7,540 nt of DNA from a bacterium (GTDB lineage: Bacteria; Bdellovibrionota; FAC87; UBA2466), in the NCBI GenBank assembly GCA_019750655.1, contig JAIEOG010000058.1, positions 1-7,540 on the forward strand. The letters run 5' to 3'. Within the stretch, counting starts at the first letter, position 1; each line of letters begins with the position of its first letter. The notes under the pieces were generated by a model that saw only the letters and a list, made by a program, of their open reading frames with translations, had not been told where the DNA came from and did no database searches. Below are positions 1 to 7,284 of the stretch, one piece after another. Both the position numbers and the translations under genes were made by a program.

Positions 1-2101
1 GCCCACCGCCACCGTGGGGGATGCAGAAGGTCTTGTGCAGGTTCAGGTGGCAAACATCCGCGCCAAAGTCACCTGGGCGGCAGAGGCCCACTTGCGCATT
101 CATGTTTGCGCCATCGAGGTAAACCTGCCCACCATTCGAATGCACGACATCGCAGATCTCGCGGATGCCGCCCTCGAAAACTCCGTAGGTCGACGGATAG
201 GTCACCATTACGGCAGCTAAAGTGTCGGCATGTTTTGCGGCTTTGGCAGTGAGATCGGAGAGGTCGATATTCCCTTCGGAATCATTCTTCACAGCCACGA
301 CCGTCATCCCAGCCATCACAGCGCTGGCGGGGTTGGTGCCGTGAGCCGATTCTGGAATCAAACACACAACGCGTTTGGCATCACCGCGAGAGCGGTGGTA
401 ATTCCGCACGGCCAAAAGACCTGCATACTCACCCTGCGCGCCGGAATTCGGCTGCAAGCTCACCGCCGCAAAGCCCGTAATTTCCGCGAGCCATTTTTCG
501 AGGTCTGCGCACATCTTCGCGTAGCCTTGCGCGTGATCCGACGGCACGAACGGGTGCAAGCTATTAAACTCGGGCCAGCTCACCGGAAAGAGCTCGGACG
601 TCGCGTTGAGCTTCATCGTGCAGGAGCCAAGCGGGATCATTGAGTGGGTCAGCGAAAGATCCTTGGACTCCAGCTTACGAATGTAACGCAGCATGCGCGT
701 TTCGGAATGGTGCGTGCTGAAAACCGGGTGCTGCAAGAACGCAGACTTGCGCCGCAAGCCTTCACTGATAGAACTCCCAGCCGTGGGCGGCAGTTCTCCG
801 CCGCCAAACGCACGGAGCAAGGTGGCTGCATCTTCCGCGGTGGTGGTTTCATCTACGGCGATACCGATGCTGCCATCGGCAAAGCGCCGCAGCGCCATTC
901 CTTGTGCGGCCGCGGCTTTCCATCCCGCCAAAGCCTTATCTGAGGGCGCCACTTTCAACGTATCGAAGAAAACCCCTTCCACGACGCTCAATCCTGCGCG
1001 CCGTAGCCCCTCTGCCAAGCGGCACGCAAGACCGTGGACTCTGCCGGCTATCTGCTTTAAGCCTTCCGGCCCGTGGTAGACGGCATACATGCTCGCCATG
1101 ACAGCCAACAAGACCTGCGCCGTGCAGATATTGCTCGTCGCTTTTTCGCGGCGGATGTGTTGTTCGCGGGTTTGCAAGGCGAGGCGGATTGCGGGGCGCC
1201 CTGCTCGATCTTTGGAAACCCCGACGATACGCCCCGGCAAGCGGCGTTGAAATTCGTCTTTGGTGGACAAAAAGGCAGCGTGCGGCCCCCCGAAACCCAG
1301 TGGCACACCAAAGCGCTGGGAATTTCCCACGACAATGTCAGCGCCCATTTCTCCCGGTGACTTCAAAAGGCAAAGCGCTAAAAGATCGGCTGCGACGGCC
1401 ACGCGGACGTTCGCCGCTTGCGCACGTGCAATCCAATCGGAAAGCTCTTTCGCCGTACCCGAGGTATTCGGGTAGCAGAGCAAAGCGCCAAAGCACCCGG
1501 CGGGCAGAGTCCCCAGGTCGGGCCCCACCACGACTTCAATTCCCAGTGGCTCGGCACGGGTCAGCACCACCGCCTGCGTTTGGGGGTGGCACTCTTGAGA
1601 GACATAAAACTTACCTGCTTGGGAATCTGCCCGCAGGCCCCAAAGCATCCCCATAGCTTCCGCGGCGGCGGTGCCTTCGTCTAAGAGCGAGGCATTCGCC
1701 ATCGGAAGACCCGTGAGATCCGCTACCATGGTTTGGAAATTCAAAAGAGCTTCCAAGCGCCCTTGCGCGATTTCAGCTTGGTACGGAGTGTACTGTGTGT
1801 ACCAACCCGGGTTCTCCAGAATATTGCGCTGGATCACTCCCGGCACTAGGCAACCCGAATAACCCATCCCCAAAAACGACCGCGGCACGCGGTTGCGCGA
1901 GGCGATTTGCTTTAGCTCTACTAGCGCTGCGTTTTCCGTTGCGGCAGCGGGTAGGTCCAGCGCTTTTTCCCGGTAAATGCTGGGGGGCACGACGGACTTG
2001 GCAAAGGCGTCCAAACTCCCCTGCCCCAGCGCCGCGAGCATGTTTTCTATCTGTTTTTCGGAAGGACCGATGTGCCGTTGTGAGAATAGCTCGATGTCCA
2101 T
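1..2101 (-). CDS. gcvP: Glycine dehydrogenase (decarboxylating), P-protein of the glycine cleavage system, 5' part only
   Basis: The P-protein decarboxylates glycine with pyridoxal phosphate and passes the aminomethyl group to lipoylated GcvH in the cytoplasm. Reading the minus strand from ATG 2101-2099, the frame stays open to the left edge, giving 700 codons; the family is usually about 950-970, so roughly a quarter is missing. The N-terminus (SQRHIGPSEKQ), the segment YTPYQAEIAQGR and the motif THHSETRMLRY are typical of the family. GSCTMKLNA, AHGTNPASA and LDGANMNAQVG follow in the second half. LNLHKTF near the edge carries the PLP lysine, about residue 690 (codon 34-32), followed by a glycine-rich loop. 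Both halves lie on one chain, so this is the long form and not the split GcvPA/GcvPB form. An in-frame TGA a short way upstream supports the chosen start. No Shine-Dalgarno is visible. gcvT and gcvH are not on its 5' side, where divergent glpD lies; they may be downstream or elsewhere. Confidence 0.97.
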   Translation of the reverse strand, partial: MDIELFSQRHIGPSEKQIENMLAALGQGSLDAFAKSVVPPSIYREKALDLPAAATENAALVELKQIASRNRVPRSFLGMGYSGCLVPGVIQRNILENPGWYTQYTPYQAEIAQGRLEALLNFQTMVADLTGLPMANASLLDEGTAAAEAMGMLWGLRADSQAGKFYVSQECHPQTQAVVLTRAEPLGIEVVVGPDLGTLPAGCFGALLCYPNTSGTAKELSDWIARAQAANVRVAVAADLLALCLLKSPGEMGADIVVGNSQRFGVPLGFGGPHAAFLSTKDEFQRRLPGRIVGVSKDRAGRPAIRLALQTREQHIRREKATSNICTAQVLLAVMASMYAVYHGPEGLKQIAGRVHGLACRLAEGLRRAGLSVVEGVFFDTLKVAPSDKALAGWKAAAAQGMALRRFADGSIGIAVDETTTAEDAATLLRAFGGGELPPTAGSSISEGLRRKSAFLQHPVFSTHHSETRMLRYIRKLESKDLSLTHSMIPLGSCTMKLNATSELFPVSWPEFNSLHPFVPSDHAQGYAKMCADLEKWLAEITGFAAVSLQPNSGAQGEYAGLLAVRNYHRSRGDAKRVVCLIPESAHGTNPASAVMAGMTVVAVKNDSEGNIDLSDLTAKAAKHADTLAAVMVTYPSTYGVFEGGIREICDVVHSNGGQVYLDGANMNAQVGLCRPGDFGADVCHLNLHKTFCIPHGGGG

Positions 2102-2188
2102 GCGCAGTAGAAAACCATATCTTTGGAGCCTTGAAAACTGCTCTCATCGGTGTCGCCGTTTAGCCGTTTTGGGGGTATCTTGACGCAG
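2102..2188. promoter_or_regulatory. Divergent promoter region between gcvP and glpD
   Basis: These 87 bases separate two genes transcribed away from each other, so both promoters must lie here or just inside the genes. On the plus strand TATCTT (2176-2181) stands 7 bases before the glpD ATG and would start a transcript at or next to that codon; no good -35 box precedes it. TTGAAA (2131-2136) resembles a -35 box but lacks a -10 partner at normal spacing. On the minus strand TATGGT (2119-2114) is the best -10-like hexamer for gcvP, also without a clear -35, and would give a leader of only about five bases. Neither gene has a Shine-Dalgarno at usable distance. The divergence is seen directly; the promoter boxes are weak inference. 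Confidence 0.5.
2155..2170 (+). repeat. Tandem 8-base direct repeat upstream of glpD
   Basis: GCCGTTTA is followed immediately by GCCGTTTT, two adjacent copies with seven of eight bases identical. They end six bases before the -10-like TATCTT and so cover the part of the promoter where an activator or repressor could sit. Short tandem repeats at such a position are often regulator sites, but two 8-base copies can arise by chance, and I do not recognise a known operator such as that of GlpR. The repeat is seen directly; its role is a guess. Confidence 0.35.
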
Positions 2189-3790
2189 ATGGACCGAGAA
2201 TCCCAAATCACCGCTCTCCAAGACGCTGACTTTGACCTGCTTGTCATTGGTGGAGGCGCCACGGGGGCCGGAATCGCGCTCGATGCCGTGAGCCGGGGCC
2301 TCAAAGTGGCCTTGGTGGAAAAGGGAGATTTCGCAAGCGGCACCTCGAGCCGCTCCACGAAGCTTATCCACGGCGGTGTGCGGTACCTCGAACGCGCCTT
2401 TTGGGACCTCGATCGGGCGCAATACGGCCTCGTAAAAGAAGCCCTGCACGAGCGGTCCATTTTGCTCAAAATCGCGCCCCACCTCGCGCGCCATGTACCT
2501 TTACTCACCCCTCTATACCGCCGGGTGGAGGTGCCCTACTACCTCGCCGGGTTGAAGATGTACGACTGGCTCGCCAACGACGAGCAAACGCCGCCGAGCC
2601 GTTACATCAATGCCGAGGACGCGCTCAAACACTGCCCTATGCTTCGCGAGAAAGGGCTTCGAGGAGGCGTAGTCTATTACGATGGGCAGTTCGACGATGC
2701 GCGGATGAACATCAGTATCCTTCTGCGCGCCATGGATTTGGGCGCTCGTGCGGTCAACTATGTCGAAGTCGCAAGCTTCACGAAAACGGCCGGAAAGATT
2801 ACTGGCGCACAGTTAAAAGACGCCCTAACCGATAAGCACTTTTCTGTCCAAGCGCGTGCCGTGATCAATGCCACCGGCCCGTTGGCCGACAGCGTCCGGC
2901 ACATGGACGACCCCAAGCTAAAACCTATGCTCAAAGCGAGCAGCGGATCACACATCGTGCTCGATCGCCGCTTCTCGCCCGCCGAAATGGGCCTTCTGAT
3001 TCCCAAGACGGAAGATGACCGCGTTTTATTCCTGCTGCCTTGGATGGGGCATACGCTCGTCGGCACCACCGATAATCCGGCCCCTGTGCAAAACAACCCG
3101 CTCGCGAGCGCCGAGGACATCCGGTACATCTTGCGGCAGCTTGCCAAATACTTCTCCATCGCAGTTTCAGAGAAAGACGTTCTGGCCAAGTGGTGCGGCC
3201 TGCGGCCTTTGGTCCAACCAGGAGCTGCCGTATCTACCGCCAAGATTTCCCGCGAACACACGATCGAGGCGCTTCCCTCGGGCCTGATAACCATCGCAGG
3301 CGGAAAGTGGACGACTTATCGTCGGATGGCGCTCGAAGCAGTCGACGAAGCCGTCGCATTGCACAAGCTCCCAGTCAAGCGCGCAAGCCAAACGGAGACG
3401 TTGGCGGTGGCCGGCGGCGGGGACTACAAACCCGATCAACCCCAGCGCCTCGAGAAACGCTTCCAGCTCCCACTCACGGTGTGTAAGCACTTGTCCCTGA
3501 GTTATGGCGATCGCGCGGAACGAGTCTGTGAATTAGCACTCAAAACAGATAAGCGGGTTTTGGTTCCTGGAGCCCCCTACCTCGAAGCGGAAGTGGCTTA
3601 CGCGGCCTTGCATGAGAGCGCGCGGAGCACGGTCGATGTCTTGGCTCGCCGGATGCGCCTCGCCTTCGTGAACAAAGAAGGCGCGGATTACGCACGCACG
3701 CGCGTGCAAGAACTCCTAGGCGATGCCTTGGGATGGGACCAAGCGCAACGCGACGCCGACTCCCGCCGTTACGACGCTTACTTCGGTTGA
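2189..3790 (+). CDS. glpD: FAD-dependent glycerol-3-phosphate dehydrogenase, aerobic type
   Basis: The enzyme oxidises sn-glycerol 3-phosphate to dihydroxyacetone phosphate and passes electrons through FAD to membrane quinone. The 533-residue product is in the usual range (about 500-570). Residues 16-45 form the FAD-binding Rossmann fold with GGGATGAG (21-28) and a basic/acidic end of strand two (VEKGDF). The family signature STKLIHGGVRYLE covers 56-68. GTTD (292-295) lies in the substrate region and GGKWTTYRRMA (371-381) is the second FAD-contact motif. The remaining C-terminal part matches the helical DAO_C domain. I chose ATG 2189 because MDRESQI leads directly into the fold; an in-frame GTG at 2150 would add 13 residues of no family character. 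No membrane helix is visible, as expected of a peripheral enzyme. glpK and glpF are not adjacent. The last 13 bases overlap the convergent gene. Confidence 0.95.
   Translation: MDRESQITALQDADFDLLVIGGGATGAGIALDAVSRGLKVALVEKGDFASGTSSRSTKLIHGGVRYLERAFWDLDRAQYGLVKEALHERSILLKIAPHLARHVPLLTPLYRRVEVPYYLAGLKMYDWLANDEQTPPSRYINAEDALKHCPMLREKGLRGGVVYYDGQFDDARMNISILLRAMDLGARAVNYVEVASFTKTAGKITGAQLKDALTDKHFSVQARAVINATGPLADSVRHMDDPKLKPMLKASSGSHIVLDRRFSPAEMGLLIPKTEDDRVLFLLPWMGHTLVGTTDNPAPVQNNPLASAEDIRYILRQLAKYFSIAVSEKDVLAKWCGLRPLVQPGAAVSTAKISREHTIEALPSGLITIAGGKWTTYRRMALEAVDEAVALHKLPVKRASQTETLAVAGGGDYKPDQPQRLEKRFQLPLTVCKHLSLSYGDRAERVCELALKTDKRVLVPGAPYLEAEVAYAALHESARSTVDVLARRMRLAFVNKEGADYARTRVQELLGDALGWDQAQRDADSRRYDAYFG
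3778..3790. other. Tail-to-tail overlap of two convergent genes
   Basis: The glpD stop TGA occupies 3788-3790 and the stop TAA of the opposite gene occupies 3780-3778 on the minus strand, so the reading frames share 13 base pairs. No intergenic space remains for a rho-independent terminator, and I see no GC-rich hairpin followed by a T-run on either strand at this point. Each transcript must therefore extend into the other's coding region, or stop by another mechanism. Confidence 0.9.
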
Positions 3791-4563
3791 CCCGGAAACC
3801 CCTGCCGAACAATGGCTGCAGTGAAAGCTTGTTGCACGAGCGGGTTTTCTCCCAGTGCTGCATGCAGCTGAAACTGAACTGCCGTAAAGCGTTTCGCCGC
3901 CAGAGAAACCAGTTCGGGAATATCGCGCTTTGAATGCGCTCCTCCGCCCGAGAGAAACACCGGGAAAACATCTACCTGCGAAACTCCCGGGTGCTTTGCC
4001 ACTACCGATTCTAACGACGGTTCCTGAGAGCCCATAAATGCCAGCTCACAGGGAATGCTGGGCACGTGCTGCCGCAACTGCTCCGCGATTCTTTCAAACG
4101 GCTTTGCCCAATCCGCATCCGAGGACCCATGGCAGAGCAGAACCCAAACGCGCCCCTCACTCTTCTGCGAGTGCGAACGGTGCGGGACGAAAATGCATTC
4201 CAATGCATTACCATCAGGATCGCTTAGGTAAAAACCTTGGCTGCCATCTCGGTGGGCCAGGATCTTACCGACGTTAATCCCTTCAGAGCGCAGTTTCTCA
4301 TGCAACGCGTGCACCGACTCGGGATCCACAAGCAACAACCCCAGATGCCCGGGGTGGCTTCCTGCGCGTTTACCCGCCGGCGTCAACTCAGGCACCGGGA
4401 CAAGACTTAGGTAGCTATCGCCCAGAACGAGCATTGCCCAATCTTTGTCGGAGACCAAATACGGCTCCATCCCAAAGCAGCTTTGGTAAAAACGTAGAGA
4501 GCGCGCCAAGTCTCGGCACTCCAGGGCCGCGTGCTTCCAGCCGACATACTCAATCCGTTTCAT
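3778..4563 (-). CDS. Two-domain protein: VOC (glyoxalase-like) domain fused to a short CbiX-type chelatase domain
   Basis: This 261-residue protein joins two known folds. Residues about 1-127 look like a vicinal-oxygen-chelate (VOC) domain: WKHAALECRDLARSLRFY opens it and FYLSDPDGNALECIFVP closes it, with H11, H73 and E122 at the positions of the usual metal ligands. A hydrophilic linker (about 128-137) leads to residues 138-261, which resemble CbiX/SirB sirohydrochlorin chelatases: VLLCHGSSD at the start, AFMGSQEPSLE in the middle, then VFPVFLSGGGAHSKRDIPEL. H145 and H210, 65 apart, match the pair of catalytic histidines of the short single-domain CbiX form. The family inserts cobalt, nickel or iron into sirohydrochlorin; what the VOC part adds is unknown. 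The start is clear: GGAG at 4574-4571 stands seven bases upstream, and the ATG overlaps the photolyase stop as ATGA. It is the last operon gene. No sirohaem or cobalamin gene lies nearby, so the substrate cannot be named. Confidence 0.88.
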   Translation of the reverse strand: MKRIEYVGWKHAALECRDLARSLRFYQSCFGMEPYLVSDKDWAMLVLGDSYLSLVPVPELTPAGKRAGSHPGHLGLLLVDPESVHALHEKLRSEGINVGKILAHRDGSQGFYLSDPDGNALECIFVPHRSHSQKSEGRVWVLLCHGSSDADWAKPFERIAEQLRQHVPSIPCELAFMGSQEPSLESVVAKHPGVSQVDVFPVFLSGGGAHSKRDIPELVSLAAKRFTAVQFQLHAALGENPLVQQAFTAAIVRQGFPGQPK

Positions 4564-6008
4564 TTCTTCTCTCCATAAAGCGCGAGCGCCTTGGCTCGCA
4601 TTACGGCATGATCCACAATGGGGCTTGGGTACCCGCGCACCTGCGGTGGCTCGTGGATCTGCTTTGCAGTAAGCCCCGAAAGTTCAGGAACGTATTTTCG
4701 GATGTAATCACCCTTCGGATCAAATTTCTGGCTCTGCAAGTAGGGGTTGAAAATGCGGAAGTAAGGTTGCGCGTCGCACCCCGTGGAGGCTGCCCACTGC
4801 CACCCGCCATTATTCGGCGCTAGATCCCCATCGAGCAGCAGGTGCATGAAGTGCCGCTCGCCCCATTTCCAGTCGATAAGAAGGTCCTTGGTCAAAAACG
4901 ACGCCACCACCATCCGCACGCGATTGTGCATCCAACCAGTTTGTTTGAGCTGCCGCATCCCCGCGTCGACCAAAGGGTAACCCGTACGCCCTTCTTTCCA
5001 CGCCTCAAACCAGTCCGCGCGGTTTTCCCATGCAATGTCTTTGAAGCGTTCTTGGAACGCCGTGTGTTCGACGTGCGGAAAGTGGTAGAGGACCGCGTAG
5101 TAAAACTCCCGCCAAATAAGCTCGCTCAGAAATTTATCGCGGCCCGATGCAGCGTGCTTGCCGAACCCTTTTAGCCCCAACCCCGCAATCGCTTGTGCAA
5201 TGGTCAGTGAACCATTCTTCAAATAAATCGAAAAATGCGACGTCCCCGCTTCCGACGGAAAATCACGATTCTTTCCGTACTGCGCTAGTTTAGGAGCGAA
5301 GTCCTGGAGCACTCGGTAAGCAGCCAGAGACCCGGCCGGTGGTAGCGGCACCGTGGATTTCACCTTATCTAGGTACACCGCTAGCTGATCGGCCTTGTGC
5401 AACCGCGGGCAGGCTCGCTCCCAGTCGAGGGAGAAAAGTTTCTGCGTCTTTCCAGAGATGCGTCCCTGCAAGTAGCCCAAGCCCGCTTTCTGGGCATCGA
5501 TGCGAGTTTGGACTTTTTCTGTAGTGAAGGCTTCCAGCCATTTCCGCTGGAACGGCGTAAAGACCTGGTAAGCACCGTCTTTCTTGGTGACGTCTTCAGG
5601 CTCGATCAAAACATGATCGGCTTCCGTCCAAACCTCGCAAAGCGGGCGCAGAAGCCCTGTTATCTTCTCGTCACGCGCTCGCGCAAAGGGCTCGTAGTCG
5701 CGGTTGAAAGTCACCAAGGAAGGCGCTTGCGGGAGTTCCTCCCAGAGTGTCTTGAAAGAAGCCTCCGGGCCGCCGTCGAGAACGAGCAGGTCCGAACCGA
5801 GGTTGCGCAATTCTTCTTTGAGAGCAGCCAGCGTCTCTAAGAAAAAGCGAAAGCGGTTCACGGAAAAATCAGGGCGTTTTAAGAAGGTGGGATCGAAACA
5901 GAAAAACCCAAGCACACGGCCCTGGCTAGCTTTCCAAGCATGGGCGAGAGCGGGATTTCCCGCCACTCGGAGATCGCGGCGGAACCAATGAAGAGCATAC
6001 GACGGCAT
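4560..6008 (-). CDS. phrB: Class I CPD deoxyribodipyrimidine photolyase
   Basis: Photolyase splits UV-induced cyclobutane pyrimidine dimers in DNA using blue light and reduced FAD. The 482 residues match the usual 470-485. HWFRRDLR (7-14) starts the N-terminal antenna domain and the FAD domain occupies roughly 225-470. TGYPLVDAGMRQL (342-354), GWMHNRVRM (358-366) and DGDLAPNNGGWQWAASTG (393-410) are the family signatures. By spacing against the E. coli enzyme, W327, W380 and W403 form the electron-transfer triad, E296 and W299 (SELIW) line the dimer site, and N399 matches the asparagine typical of CPD photolyases rather than cryptochromes. At the antenna site, EPFARARD (106-113) lacks the Asn-Glu pair that holds folate in E. 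coli, so another antenna such as a deazaflavin is possible. The ATG overlaps the PBP stop by one base (TAATG), with a weak AGG eight bases upstream. Confidence 0.96.
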   Translation of the reverse strand: MPSYALHWFRRDLRVAGNPALAHAWKASQGRVLGFFCFDPTFLKRPDFSVNRFRFFLETLAALKEELRNLGSDLLVLDGGPEASFKTLWEELPQAPSLVTFNRDYEPFARARDEKITGLLRPLCEVWTEADHVLIEPEDVTKKDGAYQVFTPFQRKWLEAFTTEKVQTRIDAQKAGLGYLQGRISGKTQKLFSLDWERACPRLHKADQLAVYLDKVKSTVPLPPAGSLAAYRVLQDFAPKLAQYGKNRDFPSEAGTSHFSIYLKNGSLTIAQAIAGLGLKGFGKHAASGRDKFLSELIWREFYYAVLYHFPHVEHTAFQERFKDIAWENRADWFEAWKEGRTGYPLVDAGMRQLKQTGWMHNRVRMVVASFLTKDLLIDWKWGERHFMHLLLDGDLAPNNGGWQWAASTGCDAQPYFRIFNPYLQSQKFDPKGDYIRKYVPELSGLTAKQIHEPPQVRGYPSPIVDHAVMRAKALALYGEKK

Positions 6009-7279
6009 TACCGGGGCCTAAAGTACTCCTCTAAAAAGACCCGGGCAAGATAGGACGCTTTCACACGCCAAAGATCCCGATTAACCGTCAGGGCCGCTAT
6101 CGCGATGCGCTGATCTGCCGACTTTGCATAACCCACAAACCAATCGCATTTGCCCTGCGGGTTTTGGCCCCGCAGCGAACCCGTCTTTCCGCCAATTTCG
6201 AGATTTTCGATGTACTTCTTACGAAGCAGGGTCCGGAAAGCACTCCGGGAGGTGCCGGAGCGCACAGTCTCGTTCATCATGGTGCGCAGCTCTTCGGCCG
6301 TCTCGGGCTTCATGGTAATCGCCGTGGGTGAAGGGTTGGCTTGGTAGAGAATCTCCCCGCTGTCCGACTGCAAGCCTTCGACAACGTAGGGTTCCATCAT
6401 GACACCATCGTTTACAACTGCCGCCGCGATCATCGCACCTTGCAAAGGACTCATCGATGACATTCGGTTAAATCCCGACGCCATTTCAGCCAAGCCCCAG
6501 GGATCTTCGCCGGGCGCCTGCAGCTGCCCTGCTTCTACGGGCATATCGGCCGGGATGCGCTTATTAAACTGAAAACGCTCGGCATAATCTTTGAGCTGCG
6601 GCGGCTCCAGTACGTACATCCCGATTTTCGCAAACACCGTGTTCACCGAACGCGCGAAGGCATCTCGGAGAGTGATTTGCCGAGTCCACCGATTCAGTTT
6701 CTGATCCGTGACATTACGGCGGTAAAGCGTGTGGTTCGCCCCATTGAAGGGAATGATCGTATCTGCACTCATCACGCCCTGATCGATCGCGGCGGCCGCC
6801 GTTACGATCTTAAAAATCGAAGCCGCTGGAAAAGAGGCTTTCAGCGCAAGATTCTGTGGCTCGGACTCTTTGGCGTGGGTGTAACTCGATAGCACAAGCA
6901 CGCGCCCTGTCGTCGCATCCAATGCAACAAAAGCGGCATAGTCTGGCCGGTAACTTGAAAGCAGTTTTTCAATCCGGTGCTGGTGTTCGGGATTTAAAGT
7001 GTACGAGGCCTTTGCGCGTAAGTGCCCCGGCGGAAGGTCGACTTCTATTTGCGCAGGAAATTCGCCCGACGCGACGGCCGGCCCAATGCTCTGCGCCAAA
7101 ACGCCTTTGCTGAGCCGCGAAGGCTCCACAGGCTTGCGATCTAGAAGGCGGTAGAAAACGAAAAGCATCACGCACCAGGCGGCCACGCCTAAAACCCGGC
7201 TCAGGTGGCGCGAGGCCAAGCGTGCTCGGGCGGGGGCCGCAGGTTTACCAACCTTTTGATTTTTAAGCGCTTTGAGCAT
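6008..7279 (-). CDS. Membrane-anchored penicillin-binding protein, transpeptidase domain only
   Basis: This is a D,D-transpeptidase of the serine acyltransferase family that would cross-link peptidoglycan in the periplasm. The 423 residues begin with a basic cytoplasmic tail (1-28) and one membrane helix at about 29-46, giving an anchored protein with its bulk outside. The catalytic domain runs from about 112 (YAAFVALDATTGRVL) to 418. It holds SxxK at S154-K157 (SIFK), SxN at S211-N213 (SVN) and KTGS at 365-368, so the active site looks complete. Only about 65 residues lie between the helix and this domain, too few for the pedestal of FtsI- or PBP2-type class B proteins, and there is no glycosyltransferase domain. 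It therefore looks like a short, monofunctional PBP. No in-frame start lies upstream before a TAA. It is the first gene of the operon with photolyase and VOC-CbiX. A class D beta-lactamase is less likely given SVN and the length. Confidence 0.93.
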   Translation of the reverse strand: MLKALKNQKVGKPAAPARARLASRHLSRVLGVAAWCVMLFVFYRLLDRKPVEPSRLSKGVLAQSIGPAVASGEFPAQIEVDLPPGHLRAKASYTLNPEHQHRIEKLLSSYRPDYAAFVALDATTGRVLVLSSYTHAKESEPQNLALKASFPAASIFKIVTAAAAIDQGVMSADTIIPFNGANHTLYRRNVTDQKLNRWTRQITLRDAFARSVNTVFAKIGMYVLEPPQLKDYAERFQFNKRIPADMPVEAGQLQAPGEDPWGLAEMASGFNRMSSMSPLQGAMIAAAVVNDGVMMEPYVVEGLQSDSGEILYQANPSPTAITMKPETAEELRTMMNETVRSGTSRSAFRTLLRKKYIENLEIGGKTGSLRGQNPQGKCDWFVGYAKSADQRIAIAALTVNRDLWRVKASYLARVFLEEYFRPR

Positions 7280-7284
7280 GATGG

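Larger units (their letters stand above)
3778..7279 (-). other. Probable three-gene operon: PBP, photolyase, VOC-CbiX
   Basis: The three minus-strand genes are joined by a 1-base overlap (TAATG, stop of PBP 6010-6008 with photolyase ATG 6008-6006) and a 4-base overlap (ATGA, VOC-CbiX ATG 4563-4561 with photolyase stop 4562-4560). There is no room for internal terminators and promoters are not apparent at the junctions, so one transcript from the 7280-7361 region with coupled translation is the simplest reading. The functions (wall synthesis, light-driven DNA repair, possible tetrapyrrole metal insertion) do not belong to one known pathway. Confidence 0.8.

Noticed and set aside
230..1656. Several plus-strand open frames of 95-155 codons opposite gcvP
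   Set aside because: The minus-strand frame reads as continuous, family-typical GcvP through this stretch; the plus-strand translations show no recognisable domain and are antisense shadows in GC-rich DNA.
2150..2188. Upstream GTG start for glpD, adding 13 residues
   Set aside because: The extension has no family-like sequence, has no ribosome site, and would consume most of the divergent promoter region; ATG 2189 fits the usual N-terminus better.
2047..2508. 153-codon minus-strand frame crossing the gcvP-glpD gap
   Set aside because: It overlaps the conserved FAD-binding start of glpD and the start of gcvP in other frames and resembles no known protein.
3778..4563. VOC domain as a drug-resistance protein (fosfomycin or bleomycin type)
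   Set aside because: Only general VOC features are visible, and the fusion to CbiX together with the operon context gives no support for antibiotic resistance.
5397..5840. 147-codon plus-strand frame opposite the photolyase
   Set aside because: It lies wholly within well-conserved photolyase coding sequence, has no recognisable motif and no clear promoter or ribosome site.
4560..6008. Photolyase gene as a cryptochrome or (6-4) photolyase
   Set aside because: The NNGGWQWAASTG segment, the spacing of the Trp triad and the SELIW motif are those of class I CPD photolyases.
6008..7279. PBP gene as a class D beta-lactamase
   Set aside because: It is much longer than that class, is membrane-anchored, and has SVN as its second motif; a wall transpeptidase fits better, though hydrolysis cannot be excluded from sequence alone.
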